Assembly: GCA_947488605.1 (NCBI GenBank)
Contig: CANKZJ010000001.1
Span: 620,001 to 684,000, forward strand
Source of the DNA: an uncultured Paracoccaceae bacterium
GTDB taxonomy: Bacteria; Pseudomonadota; Alphaproteobacteria; Rhodobacterales; Rhodobacteraceae
DNA: 64,000 nucleotides
Reading direction: 5' to 3'
The notes beneath the pieces are model-generated. The model worked only from the letters and a program-made list of their open reading frames with translations. It was not told the origin of the DNA and did not search any database. The translations under genes were made by a program, and so were the position numbers. Shown piece after piece: positions 52,930 to 62,427 of this stretch; within the stretch, counting starts at the first letter, position 1, and the number at the start of each line of letters is the position of its first letter.

Positions 52930-55029
52930 ATGTCCGACGAAACCCCCGCCGCGGATGACCTGCAGCGCAGCTTTACCGGTTTGCCAAACTCCGCCCTCAC
53001 AATCCTTTGTTTTTTGATCGCGGTTGGGCACATTTATGTGGCCTTTGATCCGATCATTTCCGAATTCCAACGCAACGCTTACCACTTTGCGGGCTTTGCA
53101 TTTCTCGCGGCGGTCCTGAACCCCATCGTCAAGGGCAAGACACGTAGCAAACCTGTTCTCGTGTTTGACCTGACCTTGGGCAGCTTGGTCGCCATTGCAG
53201 CAATATACTTGCCCTTCGCCGAACAAGGCATCTACGACCGCGGTGTCAAGTTCTCGACCCTCGATTGGATCGCTGCCGTCATCTGCGTCATCGGCGCGAT
53301 CGAGCTGACGCGGCGATTGACCGGTTTGGTGATCCCTTGCCTGATCATCATTGCGATCACGTATATCGGCTGGTGGGGGCAGTTGATTGGTGGTGTGTTT
53401 TCCTTCCCAGGTCTCAGCTGGGAATCCATCGCGTTTCGCTCGATCTATGGCGATGACGCAATGTTCGGGACAATTGCGCGGATTTCATCGACGTTCGTGT
53501 TTCTCTTTATCATCTTCGGCGCGTTCCTTCTGCGCTCTGGTGCAGGTGATTTCGTGATCAATATCGCGCGTGCGATTGCCGGGCGTTTGGTCGGTGGTCC
53601 GGGTATTGTCGCCGTCATCGCGTCGGGTTTGACCGGAACAATCTCAGGCTCGGCGGTTGCAAACACTGCGTCCACTGGTGTCATCACGATCCCTTTGATG
53701 AAGAAAGCTGGGTTTCCTGCCAAGTTTGCAGGCGGTGTGGAAGCAGCTTCTTCAACAGGTGGTCAGCTTATGCCGCCGATCATGGGCGCAGGCGCATTCG
53801 TGATGGCAAGTTTCACGCAAATTCCCTATGAGACCATCGTCGCGGTCGCGGCGCTCCCTGCTCTGCTTTACTTCCTGTCGGTCGTATTCTTTGTTCGCAT
53901 CGAGGCACGCCGTCTTGGGCTGCCACCGATGGAAAGCGATGGCGAAACGATTGGCTCTGCCTTCAAGAAAGGCGGCGCGAGTTTTGTGATACCAATCAGT
54001 GCGCTGATTGGTATGCTCGTGTCCGGTTTTACACCTGCATTTGCAGCAGTCTTTGGCATTCTTGCCGTAATCGGCTCAAGCTGGCTGACCCAGAACCCTA
54101 TGGGCCCTCGCGCCGTGTTTGAGGCGCTTGTGATGGGGACCAAAGGCATGATCATGACGGCTGTCTTGCTGTGTGCCGTGGGCCTTGTTGTCAACGTCAT
54201 CGCGACCGCAGGCATCGGCAATACATTCAGCTTGATGATTGCAGATTGGGCAGGCGGCAACCTGTTGATCGCCATCGTCATGGTCGCACTTGCCAGCCTT
54301 GTGCTGGGGATGGGGCTGCCGGTGACTGCGGCCTACATCGTGCTCGCAACGCTCTCCGCCCCTGCCCTTGCGGGCATGATTGCGGACCGTTTCGTGATCG
54401 AAGCATTGGCAGCCGGCACCTTGGGTGATGCAGGCAACGCGGTGTTGATGTTTGGCGTCCCTGACCCATCCGTCCTTACGGGTGCGCTAAACCTCGAAGA
54501 GGCCGCCGCGATCATCAAAGCGCTGCCTCTTGAGGTTGCGGCGCCCCTGCGCGATCTGGTGGTCCCCCAAGACATCACCGTCGCGGCGTTACTGTCCGCG
54601 CATATGATCATCTTCTGGCTGAGCCAAGACAGCAACGTCACACCCCCCGTAGCCTTGGCTGCCTTTACCGCCGCAGCAATCGCAAAAGCGCCCGCAATGG
54701 CGACGGGTATCGCAAGTTGGAAGCTAGCCAAGGGTTTGTATATTGTCCCCTTGATGATGGCTTACACCCCGTTCTTGTCGGGTGACTGGGGCGTCATGGT
54801 TGTCATCTTCGGCTTTGGTGTCGTCGGCATCTACGCGCTTGCAGGTGCCCTACAAGGCTGCATGGAGGCCCCACTCAACATCGTAACGCGCGTTGTTTTG
54901 GGTGTCGCTGGTGCTGCATGTCTCTGGCCTGCACCGCTGATGGTGCATCTGATTGCCGCGGCTGTCGTGATTGCATTATTGGTTTGGAATGCGCGACAAC
55001 CAAAGGCGGCGATGGCTGCCGAAAGATGA
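52930..55029 (+). CDS. TRAP transporter fused permease (4TM/12TM)
   Basis: A 699-residue inner-membrane protein that fuses the small DctQ-like and large DctM-like subunits, the usual partner of TAXI binding proteins. Around sixteen or more helices are expected; the DctM core shows ISGSAVANTASTGVITIPLM and EAASSTGGQLMPPIMGAGAF. ATG 52930 is preceded by AAGGGGAC and replaces the ORF-track start in the hairpin. It drives sodium- or proton-coupled uptake. Confidence 0.93.
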   Translation: MSDETPAADDLQRSFTGLPNSALTILCFLIAVGHIYVAFDPIISEFQRNAYHFAGFAFLAAVLNPIVKGKTRSKPVLVFDLTLGSLVAIAAIYLPFAEQGIYDRGVKFSTLDWIAAVICVIGAIELTRRLTGLVIPCLIIIAITYIGWWGQLIGGVFSFPGLSWESIAFRSIYGDDAMFGTIARISSTFVFLFIIFGAFLLRSGAGDFVINIARAIAGRLVGGPGIVAVIASGLTGTISGSAVANTASTGVITIPLMKKAGFPAKFAGGVEAASSTGGQLMPPIMGAGAFVMASFTQIPYETIVAVAALPALLYFLSVVFFVRIEARRLGLPPMESDGETIGSAFKKGGASFVIPISALIGMLVSGFTPAFAAVFGILAVIGSSWLTQNPMGPRAVFEALVMGTKGMIMTAVLLCAVGLVVNVIATAGIGNTFSLMIADWAGGNLLIAIVMVALASLVLGMGLPVTAAYIVLATLSAPALAGMIADRFVIEALAAGTLGDAGNAVLMFGVPDPSVLTGALNLEEAAAIIKALPLEVAAPLRDLVVPQDITVAALLSAHMIIFWLSQDSNVTPPVALAAFTAAAIAKAPAMATGIASWKLAKGLYIVPLMMAYTPFLSGDWGVMVVIFGFGVVGIYALAGALQGCMEAPLNIVTRVVLGVAGAACLWPAPLMVHLIAAAVVIALLVWNARQPKAAMAAER

Positions 55030-55032
55030 CTT

Positions 55033-55416
55033 ATGGCCCACCAAGGAAGCTGCCTTTGCGGCAAAGTGACATTTACAGTTGAAGGTGACCTGCCGGAATT
55101 GAGCGCATGTCACTGCACTGCCTGTCGAAAACACTCAGGTCATTATGAGGCGTCCGTGGATATCGCGCGGACTGCGCTGACGCTGCGCGGTGAAGACAGC
55201 ATCGGGTGGTATCAATCCTCTGAAAAAGTCCGCCGCGGTTTTTGCAAAAACTGTGGGTCAACATTGTTCTGGGACCCAATCTTCCAAGACTGGACTGCTA
55301 TTGCCATGGGGGCTTTCGATACACCGACGCAAACCAAACTCGCGCGCCACATCTTCGTGTCCGAGAAAGGCGACTACTATGACATCGCCGATGGTCTGCC
55401 TCAAAACGAGACCTAA
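55033..55416 (+). CDS. GFA family zinc protein
   Basis: A 127-residue member of the glutathione-dependent formaldehyde-activating-like family. The zinc ligands are arranged as GSCLCGKV, CHCTACRKHSG and FCKNCGSTLFW. The family activity is debated; some members bind glutathione and formaldehyde adducts. The start is three bases after the TRAP permease stop, so it may share its transcript. Confidence 0.9.
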   Translation: MAHQGSCLCGKVTFTVEGDLPELSACHCTACRKHSGHYEASVDIARTALTLRGEDSIGWYQSSEKVRRGFCKNCGSTLFWDPIFQDWTAIAMGAFDTPTQTKLARHIFVSEKGDYYDIADGLPQNET

Positions 55417-55419
55417 CAA

Positions 55420-55447
55420 AAAAGGCGACCAACGCGGGCCGCCTTTT
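55420..55447. terminator. Bidirectional terminator between GFA and degP
   Basis: AAAAGGCG and CGCCTTTT form an 8-bp stem with T-runs on both strands, between the convergent GFA and protease genes. Confidence 0.75.
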
Positions 55448-55469
55448 CGTACAGTTTTCGGGGTTCGCG

Positions 55470-56951
55470 CTACTCTTCGAGCACAAGCGCCACAAAGCGT
55501 GGATCACCGCCGCGACGCACCAGCAGAAGGATAGACTTACGTCCGGCTTCTGTTGCCGCTTCGATCCGCCCTTCAAGGTCAGCCACGGTTGTGACGGATT
55601 CTTGACCCGCTTCGGTGATCACATCACCTTCAAGCAGGCCTTTGGATGCGGCCTCAGACTCTGGGTTAATCGCCGTGATGACCAGACCTGCGTCGACAGT
55701 CAGCGAGAACTGATCTGTCAGTTCCTCGGTGACCTCTGAGAGTGTCAAACCTAGAATTTCAGCTTGCTCCGGCTCTGCTTCTTCCTCTGTCGATGCGGGG
55801 AAGGCAACAGCCTCGGATGTCTCGCGACGCCCTAGAACAACGGTCAGGTCCGCCATGTCACCATCGCGCAAGACAGCAACGGGTACTTCTTTGCCCACAG
55901 GTGAGTTACCAACGATCCGGACAAGTTCGCGCGTGTCTTCAATCTCGATCCCATCGAAATTCAGGATCACGTCACCGGCCAACATGCCTGCATTTTCGGC
56001 AGGGCCAGCCGGCACATCAGTGACCAGCGCACCGCGTGCAAGATCCAATCCTTCGATAGCGTCGACCATATCAGGTGTGACATCTTGGATGCGCACACCC
56101 AACCAGCCACGACGGGTTTCGCCAAACTCAATCAGCTGATCAACAACATTGGTCACAACAGCCGACGACATCGCAAAACCGATACCAATGGAGCCGCCAT
56201 TGGGCGACAAAATCGCCGTGTTCACGCCGATCACTTCACCATCCATATTGAACAGCGGTCCACCAGAGTTACCGCGGTTAATCGCAGCGTCGGTCTGGAT
56301 ATAGTCGTCATATGTGCCGGAAAGTGCGCGGTCACGTGCTGACACGATACCAGCCGAAACCGAGAAACCTTGGCCCAGTGGGTTACCCATCGCCATGACC
56401 CAATCGCCGACGCGCGAACCAACAGCAGTACTGTCGCCAAATTCGACAAATGGCAAACCTTCGAGATCCACTTTCAGAACCGCAATATCCGTGTTCGGAT
56501 CTGTCCCGATTAATTCGGCAGGAACACCCGCTTCACCACCTGGAAAAAATTCGATCAGGATTTCATCAGCGCCTTCGATGACGTGGTTGTTGGTGACGAT
56601 ATAGCCATCGTCAGAGATAACAAAACCGGAACCGAGCGCCGAAGATCTGCGTTGTCCCTCACCGGGGCCGCGGTCCAGATCATCAAAGAAATCCTCAAAC
56701 GGTGACCCGTCCGGCACCAAACCTTGTGGGCCGGTGCGACCAGCAATTGTTGTGCTGGTCGTAATGTTCACCACTGATGGGCTTACTTGTTCGGCCAGAT
56801 CGGCAAATGTTGCCGGTCGGCTTTGTGCGTTGGCGACGGTGACCTGCGCCAGCACCAGCGCGAATGCCACTGCTAATGTCGTCACGAATGCCATCAACAG
56901 GCGGCGGGCGCGTTGTTGGTCTTGTTGAATTGCGATTGCCTTGGGCTTCAC
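55470..56951 (-). CDS. DegP/DegQ-type periplasmic serine protease
   Basis: A 493-residue HtrA protease with a membrane-spanning signal (LLMAFVTTLAVAFALVLAQVTVANAQS). Triad: His in TNNHVIEGAD, Asp in PNTDIAVLK and Ser in NRGNSGGPLFN. Two PDZ domains follow with an acidic linker (TEEEAEPEQ). GTG 56951 has GGAG upstream and is preferred over the ORF-track ATG 57005. It lies near hflC-hflK, as in related genomes, where it probably works on envelope quality control. It is distinct from the Hsp20-linked copy. Confidence 0.94.
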   Translation of the reverse strand: MKPKAIAIQQDQQRARRLLMAFVTTLAVAFALVLAQVTVANAQSRPATFADLAEQVSPSVVNITTSTTIAGRTGPQGLVPDGSPFEDFFDDLDRGPGEGQRRSSALGSGFVISDDGYIVTNNHVIEGADEILIEFFPGGEAGVPAELIGTDPNTDIAVLKVDLEGLPFVEFGDSTAVGSRVGDWVMAMGNPLGQGFSVSAGIVSARDRALSGTYDDYIQTDAAINRGNSGGPLFNMDGEVIGVNTAILSPNGGSIGIGFAMSSAVVTNVVDQLIEFGETRRGWLGVRIQDVTPDMVDAIEGLDLARGALVTDVPAGPAENAGMLAGDVILNFDGIEIEDTRELVRIVGNSPVGKEVPVAVLRDGDMADLTVVLGRRETSEAVAFPASTEEEAEPEQAEILGLTLSEVTEELTDQFSLTVDAGLVITAINPESEAASKGLLEGDVITEAGQESVTTVADLEGRIEAATEAGRKSILLLVRRGGDPRFVALVLEE

Positions 56952-57149
56952 GGGGCAAATCTCCTTTGTCTTTGGACATGGGGCGCGAGAAAGCGGTCCC
57001 TTCAATTACTGATGTTCTATGTAGGGCGGTAATTGTGCAACGCAAACTTACCTACTCATTGCTCAATAGGACGTGAATTTTCGTGTAGTTCTTGCAATAA
57101 TTTTCAGTTTCACCTCTTGTGGCGCAGTTAAACCAAGACCCTAGGCTAA

Positions 57150-57833
57150 GTGAACACGATGTTATCCCAAATCCTTTCGCCCTCTGTCCTGATCTTACTT
57201 GCCGGAGGCGTTCAGATTTGTGGCTATTTGCTCATTAATCAGACCTATCTGCGTCTGACGATGCTGTGCAGTACGTCTCTGTACATTCTATATTACTTCC
57301 ATGCCGCAGAGACGCCACTTTGGGGTGCGATCATCATTTCGAGCATGACGCTGGTCACCATTCTCATTGGTTTGGCAACGCTCTATGCGCGTAATTCAAG
57401 CTGGTCCGTGCCCGATGCACACAAGGATATCTATCCTCTGTTTGACGAATTGATGCCCGGTGATTTTGGCAAAGTCATGCGTTTGTCAAAGCGCGAAACA
57501 CTGACCGAAGACCGTATTGTAACACAAGAGGGCGATGATCCCGAGACGCTGATTTTTGTCACAAAGGGGACTTTCTTGGTGCAAAAAGGTAAAGTGCGTT
57601 TCGATGTGCCCGGACCCACGTTCATTGGTGAAGTCGCCTATCTGCGCAATGCGCCCAGTGCGGCAACAACCACTTTGCGGGCCGGAAACGAGATTGTGGT
57701 GTGGTCACGTAGCACCTTGGCGCGAAACACACGCACCGCCCCGCGTTTGAAACTGGCGTTTGATGCGCTGATTTCCCGCGATCTTGCGAAGAAAGTATCC
57801 TTGGCCGTCTCGCCCGACGCCGAACACCATTAG
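57150..57833 (+). CDS. Membrane-anchored cyclic-nucleotide-binding-like (Popeye/CRP-like) protein
   Basis: A 227-residue protein. Residues 1-80 hold about three hydrophobic helices. The rest resembles a cyclic-nucleotide-binding beta barrel: IVTQEGDDPETLIFVTKGTFLV, then PTFIGEVAYLRNAPSAATTTL in the place of the phosphate-binding cassette. The cassette lacks a clear Arg/Glu pair of true cAMP sites except GEVA. It resembles Popeye-domain proteins. GTG 57150 or ATG 57159 starts it. It is inserted on the opposite strand between degP and hflC. Confidence 0.72.
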   Translation: MNTMLSQILSPSVLILLAGGVQICGYLLINQTYLRLTMLCSTSLYILYYFHAAETPLWGAIIISSMTLVTILIGLATLYARNSSWSVPDAHKDIYPLFDELMPGDFGKVMRLSKRETLTEDRIVTQEGDDPETLIFVTKGTFLVQKGKVRFDVPGPTFIGEVAYLRNAPSAATTTLRAGNEIVVWSRSTLARNTRTAPRLKLAFDALISRDLAKKVSLAVSPDAEHH

Positions 57834-57842
57834 CGCAATGCA

Positions 57843-57870
57843 AAAGGGCCGGCATTTCTGCCAGCCCTTT
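57843..57870. terminator. Terminator between Popeye-like gene and hflC
   Basis: AAAGGGC-C-GGCA-TTTC-TGCC-A-GCCCTTT, a stable interrupted stem of 11 bp with T-runs on both strands, between two convergent genes. Confidence 0.75.
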
Positions 57871-57897
57871 CAAAGTCATCTAACTTGCCGCGTGAGA

Positions 57898-58776
57898 TTA
57901 CTCAGACGCGCGGCCTTGATCGGACTTCAAGTAGTTGAAGAACTCGTTGTCAGGCGACAGAACCATCGTTGAATTGCCCGGTGTAAGTGACCGCTGATAG
58001 GCCGTCATGGAACGGTAGAATTCAAAGAATTCCGCATCACGACCAAAGGCTGCTGCGAAGATTTCGTTTCGCTGCGCGTCGGCTTCACCTTGGATGATCT
58101 GGCCTTCACGTTGTGCCTCTGACACGAGTTCGATCACGGTACGATCTGCACCCGCACGAATACGTTGTGCGGCCTCATTACCACGTGCGCGCTCGTCTGC
58201 CGCTTCGCGATCACGTTCTGCTTTCATACGCTCGTATGTGGCATTGAGGTTTTCTGGTGGTAGGTCAGTGCGCTTCAAACGCACGTCGATCACCTGCAAA
58301 CCTAGCGCGCGCGCTTCGGCAATCGCAGAGTTACGGATACGCAACATCAGTGCTGCACGATCAACTGACAAAATGTCGTTTGACGATACTGAACCCAAAA
58401 CTTCACGCGTTTCAGCACGCAAAATACTGTCGAGACGACGGGCTGCGGCCTCTTCGCCGCCAACACCAACGGCGCGACGGAACTGCTCAACATCGGCAAT
58501 GCGATAACGGGCAAAGGCATCGACGACCAAACGGCGATCATCAGATGGTGTGACCTCAAGTGGTTCCAGATCACGGCTCAGGATACGGTCGTCATAGCGC
58601 ACGACCTCTTGGATCAGTGGGATTTTGAACCCCAGACCCGGCTCTTCCTGAACCTTTACGATTTGACCGAACTGCAGAACAAGCGCCTTTTGGCGTTCGT
58701 CTACGATGAAGACTGATGACAATGCACCAATCACAATGACCGCGACTGCGGGCAGAAGAAATGCTGACTTACGCAT
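57898..58776 (-). CDS. hflC: HflC, FtsH modulator
   Basis: A 292-residue stomatin/prohibitin-family protein with one N-terminal membrane helix (FLLPAVAVIVIGALSSVFIV) and a periplasmic SPFH domain (VDERQKALVLQFGQIV) plus coiled-coil. With HflK it forms a large ring around the FtsH protease and modulates membrane-protein turnover. Its ATG overlaps the hflK stop (TAATG), showing coupled translation. Confidence 0.95.
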   Translation of the reverse strand: MRKSAFLLPAVAVIVIGALSSVFIVDERQKALVLQFGQIVKVQEEPGLGFKIPLIQEVVRYDDRILSRDLEPLEVTPSDDRRLVVDAFARYRIADVEQFRRAVGVGGEEAAARRLDSILRAETREVLGSVSSNDILSVDRAALMLRIRNSAIAEARALGLQVIDVRLKRTDLPPENLNATYERMKAERDREAADERARGNEAAQRIRAGADRTVIELVSEAQREGQIIQGEADAQRNEIFAAAFGRDAEFFEFYRSMTAYQRSLTPGNSTMVLSPDNEFFNYLKSDQGRASE

Positions 58777-59918
58777 TAGTTTGATCCCTCAGTTGTGTTG
58801 CGACGCAATTCGTTCAGTGGCAGGTAAGGCACAACGCCCTGCGAACCACCGGCACCTTCGTCAAGCAAGATAATATCGACACCACCAAGGACGCTTTCCA
58901 TGGTTTCCAGATACAGACGCTTGCGCGTGACTTCAGGCGCTTGTTCGTATTCGCCCAAAACTGCGAGGAAACGGCTGGCTTCACCTGTCGCTTCGTTCAC
59001 CACCTGAGCGCGGTAACCTTCGGCTTGCTCGAGGATTTGAGCGGCTTGACCACGTGCTTCGGCAACCACTTGGTTTGCATAAGCATCAGCCACGTTTTGC
59101 ACACGGTCACGTTCTTGCTCGGCATCCTGAACCGCGCGGAATGACGCAATAACCGGCTCTGGCGGGTCAGCTTTGTCAAAGTTCACACGGATGATGTTCA
59201 CACCACTGTTGTAGCTATCCAACGTTGTCTGAATCGAGTCGCTCAGCCGGTCAGCAATCGCACCACGGTCCCTGTTCAGGATCGGAGCAAGTTCTGACTG
59301 TGAAATAATCTCACGCATCGCAGATTCTGCTGTTGCCGCAATCGTTTGTGGCGGATCAGCGAGGTTAAAGAGGTAAAGCTGCGGATCGGTGATGTTCCAA
59401 ACAACCTGGAAATCGATGTCCACGATGTTTTCGTCACCAGTCAGCATCAAACCTGCGTCCATGCCGGATCGGCTGGTGCCAATGTCGATGTTCCGCTCGG
59501 TTGTTACCGCGATCACTTCGCGGGTCACGATCGGCCAAGGCGCAAAGTTCAAACCGGATTCGCCAACTTCAAGGAACTCACCCAAGAACAACTCGACCGA
59601 GCGTTCTTCTGGGCGCACCGTGTAGAATGACGCGTAGAGCCAAAGGGCAAGTACCGCCAAAAGACCCAGACCGACAGTGCCGCGTGTGATCTGTGGACCA
59701 CCGCCCCCGCTGCCGGCTGGGCGGTTTCCGCCACCGCCGCCGCCGCCCATAAGGACGCGCAACTGCTCTTTGCCTTTGTTGACCAGTTCATCAATCTCGG
59801 GAATGTTTGGTCCGTCATTATTCGGTGGACGACCACCGCCATTGCGGTTGTCATCGTCACCGCCGCCTGAGCCTTTGTTTCCGCCGCCCCCCCAAGGGCC
59901 ACCAGTATTACCTGCCAT
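58776..59918 (-). CDS. hflK: HflK, FtsH modulator
   Basis: A 380-residue SPFH protein, partner of HflC. It starts with a Gly/Asn-rich cytoplasmic arm (GGGGN, GGGGGGNRP), then a membrane helix near residue 95 (VGLGLLAVLALWLYASFY) and the SPFH domain (TVRPEERSVELFLGEF). ATG 59918 with AGGAAAA upstream is preferred over 59948. It is directly coupled to hflC. Confidence 0.95.
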   Translation of the reverse strand: MAGNTGGPWGGGGNKGSGGGDDDNRNGGGRPPNNDGPNIPEIDELVNKGKEQLRVLMGGGGGGGNRPAGSGGGGPQITRGTVGLGLLAVLALWLYASFYTVRPEERSVELFLGEFLEVGESGLNFAPWPIVTREVIAVTTERNIDIGTSRSGMDAGLMLTGDENIVDIDFQVVWNITDPQLYLFNLADPPQTIAATAESAMREIISQSELAPILNRDRGAIADRLSDSIQTTLDSYNSGVNIIRVNFDKADPPEPVIASFRAVQDAEQERDRVQNVADAYANQVVAEARGQAAQILEQAEGYRAQVVNEATGEASRFLAVLGEYEQAPEVTRKRLYLETMESVLGGVDIILLDEGAGGSQGVVPYLPLNELRRNTTEGSN

Positions 59919-59997
59919 TGTTTTCCTATGCTTCCTTTTAGCGATCAACCGCTTGCGCGGGCCTTCTCCATGCCATGTGTGGCTTGATGATGCGAAT

Positions 59998-61434
59998 TCA
60001 AGCGGTTCGCATCGGTTCCTTCATCGTCACGAGCTCTTCGGCCATTGTCGGGTGAACGGCAACGGTCCGGTCAAAGTCTTCTTTTGTAGCGCCCATCTTG
60101 ACCGCAATACCCACCAGTTGGATCATTTCGCCTGCATGATCCGCGACGATATGACAGCCCAGAACCTTGCGGGTTGCGACACTGACAACAAGTTTCATCA
60201 AGACCCTGTCATCGCGACCAGCGAACGCGTGGTTCATTGGCTTGAACGAGGTGCAATAAATCTCAACCGGTTCAATCTCGCGGGCTTGTTCTTCGGTCAG
60301 GCCGACAGTGCCAAGCTCTGGCTGCGTAAAGACGGCAGATGGGATCAATTCATGATCCACCGCGGTTGGATTGCCCTTAAAGACGGTTTCGACAAACGCC
60401 ATGCCTTCGCGGATGGCGACGGGCGTCAGTTGCACACGGTTCGTCACGTCACCGATTGCATAAACCGATGGCACAGCCGTCTGGCTATATTCATCAACGA
60501 CAATCTCGCCGCGCCTGCCGACTTCAATACCAGCCTCGGGCAGTCCCATATGTTCGGTATTGGGTGCGCGTCCGGTCGCAAACATGACCTGATCATAGAC
60601 CCGCTCTGTGCCATTCGTCGCTTTCACCCAGATGCCGTTGCCATTTCCGGCACCGGCCACAGCAACGGGACGGCCACCCTCCATCGGTACACCATGCGAT
60701 GTGCCCTCAAGGTCTGCATCAGTCGCTTGACGCATCTCGACGATGTTTGTGCCAAGATGAAGATCAACACCTTTGGAACGCATGCCCTCAGCCACCAAAC
60801 CGCGCGCTTCGTCGTCAAAGCCGCGTAGAATTTGCGCGCCGCGATAGAATTGCGTCACTTCGACGCCAAGCCCGTTCAGGATGCCTGCGAACTCGGACGC
60901 GATGTACCCGCCACCAATGATCAAGATCGACTTTGGCATCTCATCGAGAAGGAAAATCTCATTCGATGTAATTCCCAGATCAGAGCCCGCCATTTCAGGC
61001 ACCACAGGACGGCCGCCAGTGGCGATCAGAATATGCTTTGCCGTTACTTCTTTTCCGGCCGAAAGCGTCACGGTATGCGGGTCTTTCAGTGACGCGCGTG
61101 CGTCGAAAATCTCGACGTTGGAGCCACTCAGAAGCTTGCGGTAAATCCCCTCAAGCCGGTCTAACTCTTGATGCAGTTGCGCGCGGAACTTGGGCCAATG
61201 AAATGGCCCCTCCTCTACGTCCCAACCGTAAGCGCGGGCATCGTCAAACATCTCGGAGTAACCAGACGCGAAAACCATCAACTTCTTTGGAACGCAGCCC
61301 CGAATGACACAAGTACCGCCCATGCGGTATTCTTCTGCCAACGCCACTTTGGCACCCGTCGCAGAGGCCACGCGCGCCGCGCGCACACCGCCAGAGCCAC
61401 CCCCGATGACGAAAAGGTCATAGTCAAAAGTCAT
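59998..61434 (-). CDS. gor: Glutathione-disulfide reductase
   Basis: A 478-residue FAD/NADPH enzyme that keeps glutathione reduced. FAD site VIGGGSGGVRAARVA at residues ~8-22, redox disulfide GGTCVIRGCVPKK, NADP site IIGGGYIASEFA, and the dimer-interface histidine in VAVHPTMAEEL. The GSH-type redox site (C-V-I-R-G-C) supports the name over lipoamide dehydrogenase. It precedes hflK, the order usual in Rhodobacteraceae. A 25-residue Gly/Asn insertion (VAVAGAGNGNGIW) is mildly unusual. Confidence 0.94.
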   Translation of the reverse strand: MTFDYDLFVIGGGSGGVRAARVASATGAKVALAEEYRMGGTCVIRGCVPKKLMVFASGYSEMFDDARAYGWDVEEGPFHWPKFRAQLHQELDRLEGIYRKLLSGSNVEIFDARASLKDPHTVTLSAGKEVTAKHILIATGGRPVVPEMAGSDLGITSNEIFLLDEMPKSILIIGGGYIASEFAGILNGLGVEVTQFYRGAQILRGFDDEARGLVAEGMRSKGVDLHLGTNIVEMRQATDADLEGTSHGVPMEGGRPVAVAGAGNGNGIWVKATNGTERVYDQVMFATGRAPNTEHMGLPEAGIEVGRRGEIVVDEYSQTAVPSVYAIGDVTNRVQLTPVAIREGMAFVETVFKGNPTAVDHELIPSAVFTQPELGTVGLTEEQAREIEPVEIYCTSFKPMNHAFAGRDDRVLMKLVVSVATRKVLGCHIVADHAGEMIQLVGIAVKMGATKEDFDRTVAVHPTMAEELVTMKEPMRTA

Positions 61435-61473
61435 AGGATAGCTCCGATTAGTATTGGTATTTCATGGTGGGGC

Positions 61474-62262
61474 TTAGTCAGAAATGTCGACGAAGATGTT
61501 ATCATCATCAAGTACATCAAAACGAACAACCTCGGAGGTGTCGTTGGTGATGTCACGGACGGTCACTTTGCCGTCACCATGCCCTACGACGACGACATCG
61601 CAAATGTCGATGAACAGGCCGTTCTCGACAACGCCGGGGATCTGGTTGATCACAAGGCTCAACTGACGCGCATCGCTGATCCGTTTGAGATGCAGATCAA
61701 GGATAAAGTTACCTTCATCGGTCACATATGGTTTCTTGCCTTGCATCCGCTGGACGATATCACGACCCAAAACATCCACGCCCGTTAACATCTCTTCTAT
61801 CAGACCCTGCGTGACCGGAAGGCCAAAAGGCACGACCTCAATAGGCAAAGGAAACGCACCAAGCGTGTCTACTTTTTTCGTCGCATCCGCGATGACAATC
61901 ATGCGGTCGCTAGCGGTTGCTACGATTTTTTCGCGCAAATGCGCACCGCCGCCGCCTTTGATCAAGGTCAGCTCATCATCGTATTCGTCAGTGCCATCAA
62001 TCGTGATATCCAGCCACTTTGCTTCTTCCAAGGTAATCACGTCTATTCCAACCTGACGCGCCAGCTTAGCGGTGCGGTTTGAGGTTGGCACACCTTTAAT
62101 TTTTAGTCCGTTTTCCCGAACCATCTCGCCCAAGCATTGCACCAGCCAAGCCGCAGTAGAGCCCGTGCCAAGTCCGACTTTCATACCGGATTTCACGTAT
62201 TCGCTGGCTTGCTTAGCGGCGACGAATTTCGCCTTGTCGATGAGGGACAATTCGCTGGACAT
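61474..62262 (-). CDS. rpiA: Ribose-5-phosphate isomerase A
   Basis: A 262-residue enzyme that interconverts ribose 5-phosphate and ribulose 5-phosphate. Family motifs GLGTGSTAAWLVQ, the catalytic DGTDEYD near residue 87 and LIKGGGGAHLREKI. ATG 62262 has GGAG nine bases upstream and is preferred to GTG 62271. It is co-directional with gor. Confidence 0.95.
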   Translation of the reverse strand: MSSELSLIDKAKFVAAKQASEYVKSGMKVGLGTGSTAAWLVQCLGEMVRENGLKIKGVPTSNRTAKLARQVGIDVITLEEAKWLDITIDGTDEYDDELTLIKGGGGAHLREKIVATASDRMIVIADATKKVDTLGAFPLPIEVVPFGLPVTQGLIEEMLTGVDVLGRDIVQRMQGKKPYVTDEGNFILDLHLKRISDARQLSLVINQIPGVVENGLFIDICDVVVVGHGDGKVTVRDITNDTSEVVRFDVLDDDNIFVDISD

Positions 62263-62427
62263 ATCTCGCACTCCGAAAATTGAGTTCAGCAGGCTTATAA
62301 CTAGGTTTGCAACGGGGTGCGAGGCCCCAATTCAGCATATTTCATACATCGCGCACGCCCGCGCGATTCATGGTGAAAACGTCGCATTTGCTAGGGCGGT
62401 AAACACCAATTGCGATAGCGTCTGATC

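Noticed and set aside
59677-60828. 383-residue plus-strand ORF opposite hflK and gor
   Set aside because: It is antisense to two well-recognised genes, has proline/glycine-rich low complexity from the hflK arm, and no ribosome site.
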